A DNA stretch of 9,740 nt, taken from an uncultured Eubacteriales bacterium. Its GTDB lineage: Bacteria; Bacillota; Clostridia; Oscillospirales; Acutalibacteraceae. Position numbers and translations under genes: made by a program. Positions 6,240 to 9,740 of the stretch are shown here, piece by piece (the stretch's first letter is position 1; each line of letters opens with the position of its first letter). The stretch spans positions 1 to 9,740 of the forward strand of contig CAKSQT010000059.1 of assembly GCA_934486755.1 (NCBI GenBank). Reading direction: 5' to 3'. The notes under the pieces are model-generated. The model searched no databases and was not told the origin of the DNA. It saw only the letters and a list, made by a program, of their open reading frames with translations.

Positions 6240-6243
6240 TTAC

Positions 6244-9200
6244 TCAATCAGGGCATATCGCAAGATACTCCTTCATAAGTTCATGTTGAATTTCTTTAAT
6301 ATTTACTTCTTGAGTAGTTGCCTTTTTTGCTAGTTCAACTATTTTTCGATGGTGTTCGTTATTGTTGTCAAATTTTGGAATGTATATATTTGCTTTATTC
6401 AAACTATAACCATTTGATTTAAATGAACTATGCATATATTGTTGAACAATTTCACTATTAAGAATCCCGCAAATAAAATGTGCTTCATTTTCTGAAATAA
6501 AGGTACCTTGCTTATCTTGACTGATAATTATTGTGTGTTTTACACATATTGTGGGTTTCTTTTCACCCCAAGGCGTTGTTTGGCTAGTTATCACACTTGC
6601 GCAGAAATTACTATTATCTCTTGCTGCAACAATATGTTTTGCAAATGTGTAGGGACCAATCTTTGACAAAGCATAAAATTCATCTCCACGATGCATTTGT
6701 TTACTCTTTTCGGATTGCATATCTATAATGTGCTTATGATTAGCAAGATACATAAAAACATTTCTATTTTCCGCTAACATTTGTTCAACCGATATTGGGG
6801 TTCTCGAGTTTTCTTGTTTGTATGGCAATATACAATATTCATTACACGAATCATACCTAAATGCTGTAATATGGGGGCCTGTTATAATAGGGTATATGTT
6901 GTTAGTCTCAAAATCCCAACCATTGCTAGGCATATCTTCTATAAGATATTTAGACAATTGAAATTTTTTATTGGCGAATCTATAATGACCTTGCATTTCA
7001 GATTTACCTTTACCTGTCAACATATATAACTCTTGTGGAGTAAATTCAACCCCTGTACGATATAAATATTGTGTCTCACCGATAATTTTATCGAAATCAT
7101 AATCTGATGAAACATAAGCAAAAGCAGTAGTTTTCTTAGACATTTGTTTTGCTTTTCCATTTTTTATGATAAGACTACTTAATACAGATTCATAGGATGA
7201 TTTATTTAGTATCTCATCAGCAATTTGTTTTGGCTTAGAGATATATGTAACAGGGATTCCTTGAGCATAATCCTGATATTTCCTTGCAAAATAGTATGTA
7301 TTAAAATCTTGAGTAACTGGCTTGTTATCGCATCTAAAAGGACGTAAGGGAGCCATCCATCGGTCTACATGTTGCAAATATAATCTTTCTTTGGTTTCAA
7401 AATTGAGCCAAAAGTTTCTAAATCCTTCGTATGAATTTTGAGACATTATACTGTCCGGCATTAAGAACGCTAAAACACCATCTTGACTTAACCAATTAGT
7501 TGCTGTTACATTAGAAATCAAAGCACATATATTGAGTTGAGTGCCACCGAATTGACCAGCACCAGAAAATATATGTTTTATATCGCATAATTCCTTGATT
7601 CTATTTGCATACATTGCTGGTAAATGTTCCCATTTTACCCATGGCGGATTCCCGACAATTAAATCAAATTCAGTTAAACGAGCTATTAGCATAAAGTTTG
7701 TTGTAATTCGAACCCAAATACCGTCCCAGTTATTTCGGTGCAAATCAGTCAATGAAACAGATAATTCTTTTATTTTTGCCATAAATGTTGCGGAATTGCG
7801 TTCTAAATCTGTCAATTTCTCTGACAATACTGCAAATAATATTTCAGGTTCGTCCGTTTTTACGCACGCTTGGAGTTCGCACATTATTTTCCCAAAATCT
7901 GGAAGCTTTACGTATCGTTCAGGTAAAATTACATCAAAAGGTTTTTTATTGTTACTAACTGAATATTTATAACAGGGAATGTTGTCTATATTTATCTTTT
8001 CTGCCAAAATCGCAGAGTCACCTAAATAAACTGGGATTTCAGTATTCTTCATTTCCCCAAAAGGTTGAAGGGCTAAATAATATCCAACTCTTGCTGAAAG
8101 GACAGAAAGTGGATTAATATCAATACCATACACTCGCGATAAAATATTATCTTTTAATTGGTTTTTTTGTACAATTGTCATTGCATTGATATTAACATTT
8201 CCAACAATTTTTTTAATTAACGAAATTATAAAAATACCAGAGCCACAACACGGGTCTATTGCTTTCCAAGATGTTTGATTTGTTATATCAGCAAGAGACT
8301 TATCTACGACATAATCTGCAAGCCATTCGGGCGTAAAATATTCACCCATAGAATGTCTAATAGATTTTGGTATAATACTCATATATAAGTCCTTAAAAAT
8401 GTCTATTGGTTCGTAATATACATTCATTGAGAATGCAGAATACTGGTCAATACATCTTATAACATCAATAATCACAGAGTGAAACTCATCATTCCACTGT
8501 AACGAATCGGAATACCAAGAAAAGAAATCGCCTTCCAAAAAGTTGGTTATGTTGTTGTTTCGATATGAATACCCATCTTCCATTTTTTCAAAGAATTTTT
8601 GCATTTCTAAAGAAGTGGAGTTTGATAAGTCAAAATAATTTTTCGCGCTGTCACTATATTCAATATTATCTATAACCTTACATGCAATAAGTTTAACTAT
8701 AATTGCATACGTTGTTTGTAATGCGTATAATGCGCAATATTCGCTTTCATTTCTATTAATTGTATCAGAGAAAATCAATGATAAATCTTTTCTGCGTTTC
8801 TGTATATCATTACCTTTTCCGTTGTCGTCCAAAGAAAGGTGCATTAAATTTCGCCATTCTTCAAATAACATAGTGGTTTTGTCTGTAGTCGTTGTTTTTA
8901 AGGCTTTATATAAAGACAACGCAACATTTTTAGAGATGGAAGGGGCAAGATAATCAATAGAAAAGTCATGCAAAATATTTTCTGGAACAAATCTTTTAGT
9001 GTTATTAGCAAGGATTGCTTTAATAATAACATCAATATCATTATTTGTAATCGTTGCAAGTGTGGTGTGTTTTACAATACCATTTACAAAAGAGAAATAG
9101 CAAACCCTAATACCATCTGTTAAAATGGCATTATACTGGATTTGTTGTTCAAGATATATGGCATTTAAATAGTCAACTACTTGTTGGGCGGCAGTTTCAA

Positions 9201-9522
9201 AAGACTCTTTGTTTTTCAATTTAGAATGGTGCTTATATTCAATAATTAGATTATTAACTACAGCATCCAAGCGTCCTTGTCCACTTTTTCTTTTTGCCAA
9301 TTCTCCGAATGTATGATTAATTCCCGAAACAGTTTTTTCTTTCACTATTTCAAGATTAATATCTGTTCTCTTTCTAATAATGAAATATAATTCTTTCTCA
9401 AAAATAGTTGCGGTAGTTGATTCACTGTTAGATTTTGCCGACTGCTTCATTATTGATGTTCTTAACTCGTCAACATCAGAAATGTATTCACCGCTATTAA
9501 GCCATTCTGTTAATTTTTTCAT
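6244..9522 (-). CDS. Single-chain restriction-modification enzyme, Eco57I/type IIG-like (nuclease plus N6-adenine methyltransferase)
   Basis: This 1092-residue protein should methylate adenine in a specific DNA site and cut unmethylated DNA. An N-terminal PD-(D/E)XK-like domain shows Glu44 in a helix, then G-R-L-D-A-V-V with Asp86, and I-I-E-Y-K-H-H-S with Glu95 and Lys97. A helical linker (about 180-380) leads to the methyltransferase: G-E-Y-F-T-P-E-W-L-A at 393-402, motif I D-P-C-C-G-S-G-I-F at 423-431, G-I-D-I-N-P-L-S at 466-473, and catalytic motif IV N-P-P-W at 625-628. About 195 residues separate motifs I and IV, with an extra segment near 510-610. The region from about 750 to the end, including NSEIVQQYMHSS at 1022-1033 and Y-I-P-K-F, resembles the specificity domain of Eco57I-type enzymes. 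No separate S or R gene is needed. AAGGA at 9531-9535 supports the ATG. A sampled line has 28% GC, the lowest of the long genes. The recognition site cannot be read from sequence. Confidence 0.85.
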   Translation of the reverse strand: MKKLTEWLNSGEYISDVDELRTSIMKQSAKSNSESTTATIFEKELYFIIRKRTDINLEIVKEKTVSGINHTFGELAKRKSGQGRLDAVVNNLIIEYKHHSKLKNKESFETAAQQVVDYLNAIYLEQQIQYNAILTDGIRVCYFSFVNGIVKHTTLATITNNDIDVIIKAILANNTKRFVPENILHDFSIDYLAPSISKNVALSLYKALKTTTTDKTTMLFEEWRNLMHLSLDDNGKGNDIQKRRKDLSLIFSDTINRNESEYCALYALQTTYAIIVKLIACKVIDNIEYSDSAKNYFDLSNSTSLEMQKFFEKMEDGYSYRNNNITNFLEGDFFSWYSDSLQWNDEFHSVIIDVIRCIDQYSAFSMNVYYEPIDIFKDLYMSIIPKSIRHSMGEYFTPEWLADYVVDKSLADITNQTSWKAIDPCCGSGIFIISLIKKIVGNVNINAMTIVQKNQLKDNILSRVYGIDINPLSVLSARVGYYLALQPFGEMKNTEIPVYLGDSAILAEKINIDNIPCYKYSVSNNKKPFDVILPERYVKLPDFGKIMCELQACVKTDEPEILFAVLSEKLTDLERNSATFMAKIKELSVSLTDLHRNNWDGIWVRITTNFMLIARLTEFDLIVGNPPWVKWEHLPAMYANRIKELCDIKHIFSGAGQFGGTQLNICALISNVTATNWLSQDGVLAFLMPDSIMSQNSYEGFRNFWLNFETKERLYLQHVDRWMAPLRPFRCDNKPVTQDFNTYYFARKYQDYAQGIPVTYISKPKQIADEILNKSSYESVLSSLIIKNGKAKQMSKKTTAFAYVSSDYDFDKIIGETQYLYRTGVEFTPQELYMLTGKGKSEMQGHYRFANKKFQLSKYLIEDMPSNGWDFETNNIYPIITGPHITAFRYDSCNEYCILPYKQENSRTPISVEQMLAENRNVFMYLANHKHIIDMQSEKSKQMHRGDEFYALSKIGPYTFAKHIVAARDNSNFCASVITSQTTPWGEKKPTICVKHTIIISQDKQGTFISENEAHFICGILNSEIVQQYMHSSFKSNGYSLNKANIYIPKFDNNNEHHRKIVELAKKATTQEVNIKEIQHELMKEYLAICPD

Positions 9523-9554
9523 ATAAAAATTCCTTAAAATATTTCACCACATTT

Positions 9555-9577
9555 AATATGACAACTGCCGTCATATT
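9555..9577. promoter_or_regulatory. Perfect 8-bp inverted repeat upstream of the R-M gene, possible operator
   Basis: AATATGAC (9555-9562) and GTCATATT (9570-9577) are exact reverse complements separated by seven bases. They lie in the 65-base gap between the winged-helix gene and the R-M gene. No T-run follows on the minus strand, so a terminator is unlikely. A TATAAA on the minus strand (9576-9581) overlaps one arm and could be a -10 element, though I see no good -35. This arrangement would suit a repressor site controlling the R-M gene; it is inference. Confidence 0.4.
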
Positions 9578-9587
9578 TATAAAGTTC

Positions 9588-9740
9588 TTAGATTTTTTCC
9601 ACTCTAACGTAATACGTTGCTCGGCTTGCGCCTTTCTTTTCGATAAAGCCTTCTTTTGCAAGTTTTTTGAGTGAACTTTCTACCGAACTATTGCTAAGCG
9701 ACGGACACATTGCTACGATATCCATTTTTGTAAACTTGCC
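9588..9740 (-). CDS. Winged helix-turn-helix protein, C-terminal 50 codons (5' end outside the window)
   Basis: The frame enters from the right edge and ends with TAA at 9588-9590. It reads G-K-F-T-K-M-D-I-V-A-M-C, then SLSNSSVESSLKKLAKEGFI and E-K-K-G-A-S-R-A-T-Y-Y-V. The pattern is a recognition helix followed by a beta wing (G-F-I-E-K-K-G then R-A-T-Y-Y-V), as in MarR-like regulators and the wHTH tails of Fic-type proteins. Which of these it is cannot be told from the fragment. It ends 65 bases before the R-M start, on the same strand, so it may be the local regulator or simply the preceding gene. Confidence 0.6.
   Translation of the reverse strand, partial: GKFTKMDIVAMCPSLSNSSVESSLKKLAKEGFIEKKGASRATYYVRVEKI

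Noticed and set aside
6232..6248. A hairpin, ATTGAG and CTCAAT, at the end of the R-M gene.
   Set aside because: Six base pairs only and no T-run on the minus strand, so I do not call a terminator. It may be chance or a junction trace.
1..9740. CRISPR array, tRNA, rRNA or a transposase/integrase gene.
   Set aside because: No regularly spaced repeats, no tRNA-like cloverleaf and no recombinase motifs were seen by reading both strands. A computed tRNA and repeat scan was not possible here.

Overview
The window reads as an accessory, phage- or prophage-like region of a Gram-positive bacterium, most likely a Bacillota/Clostridia member. This placement is an inference from the strong purine-rich Shine-Dalgarno sequences at nearly every start, the intrinsic terminators and the overall character of the proteins; there is no taxonomic marker gene. 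Every gene I support lies on the minus strand, so transcription runs right to left.

Layout from right to left (upstream to downstream). (a) 9588-9740: the last 50 codons of a winged-helix protein that enters from outside the window. (b) 6244-9522: a very AT-rich, 1092-residue single-chain restriction-modification enzyme of the Eco57I/type IIG kind, with a PD-(D/E)XK nuclease domain, an adenine methyltransferase and a C-terminal specificity region. (c) 5643-6243: no intact gene but two remnants, the C-terminal end of a GHKL-type ATP-binding protein cut off at the R-M gene, and the C-terminal part of an HNH endonuclease with two frameshifts. (d) 4503-5642: a 379-residue protein with a sigma-70 region 4-like helix-turn-helix, at higher GC. 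(e) 1205-4485: a two-gene AT-rich cassette made of a stand-alone RNase III-like protein and a 916-residue UPF1-like superfamily 1 helicase carrying a C-terminal DUF2726/DUF559-type (Vsr-related) nuclease domain. (f) 268-1119: a BRO-N/DinD-like protein, higher GC again, followed by two tandem intrinsic terminators. (g) 1-144: a 10-codon ORF with a strong ribosome binding site, then the start of a gene resembling small phage proteins of the DUF6291 kind.

The most interesting structure is the RNase III-like/helicase-nuclease cassette. It is bounded by a perfect 19-bp direct repeat (1209-1227 and 4502-4520). One copy is the last codons of the sigma-like gene and the other is the last codons of the helicase. 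The change in base composition falls at these repeats: 60-base lines counted by hand gave 47-53% GC in the flanking genes and 25-38% inside. The simplest reading is that a promoterless two-gene module inserted into the 3' end of the sigma-like gene, rebuilt that gene's end, and is transcribed behind it. No recombinase is encoded inside. The module looks like a candidate anti-phage system that pairs an RNase III fold with a UPF1-type helicase-nuclease; I do not recognise it as a named system.

Taken together, an R-M enzyme, remnants of two other nuclease/ATPase genes and the helicase/RNase III cassette packed among phage-like regulators suggest a defence hotspot with repeated gene turnover.
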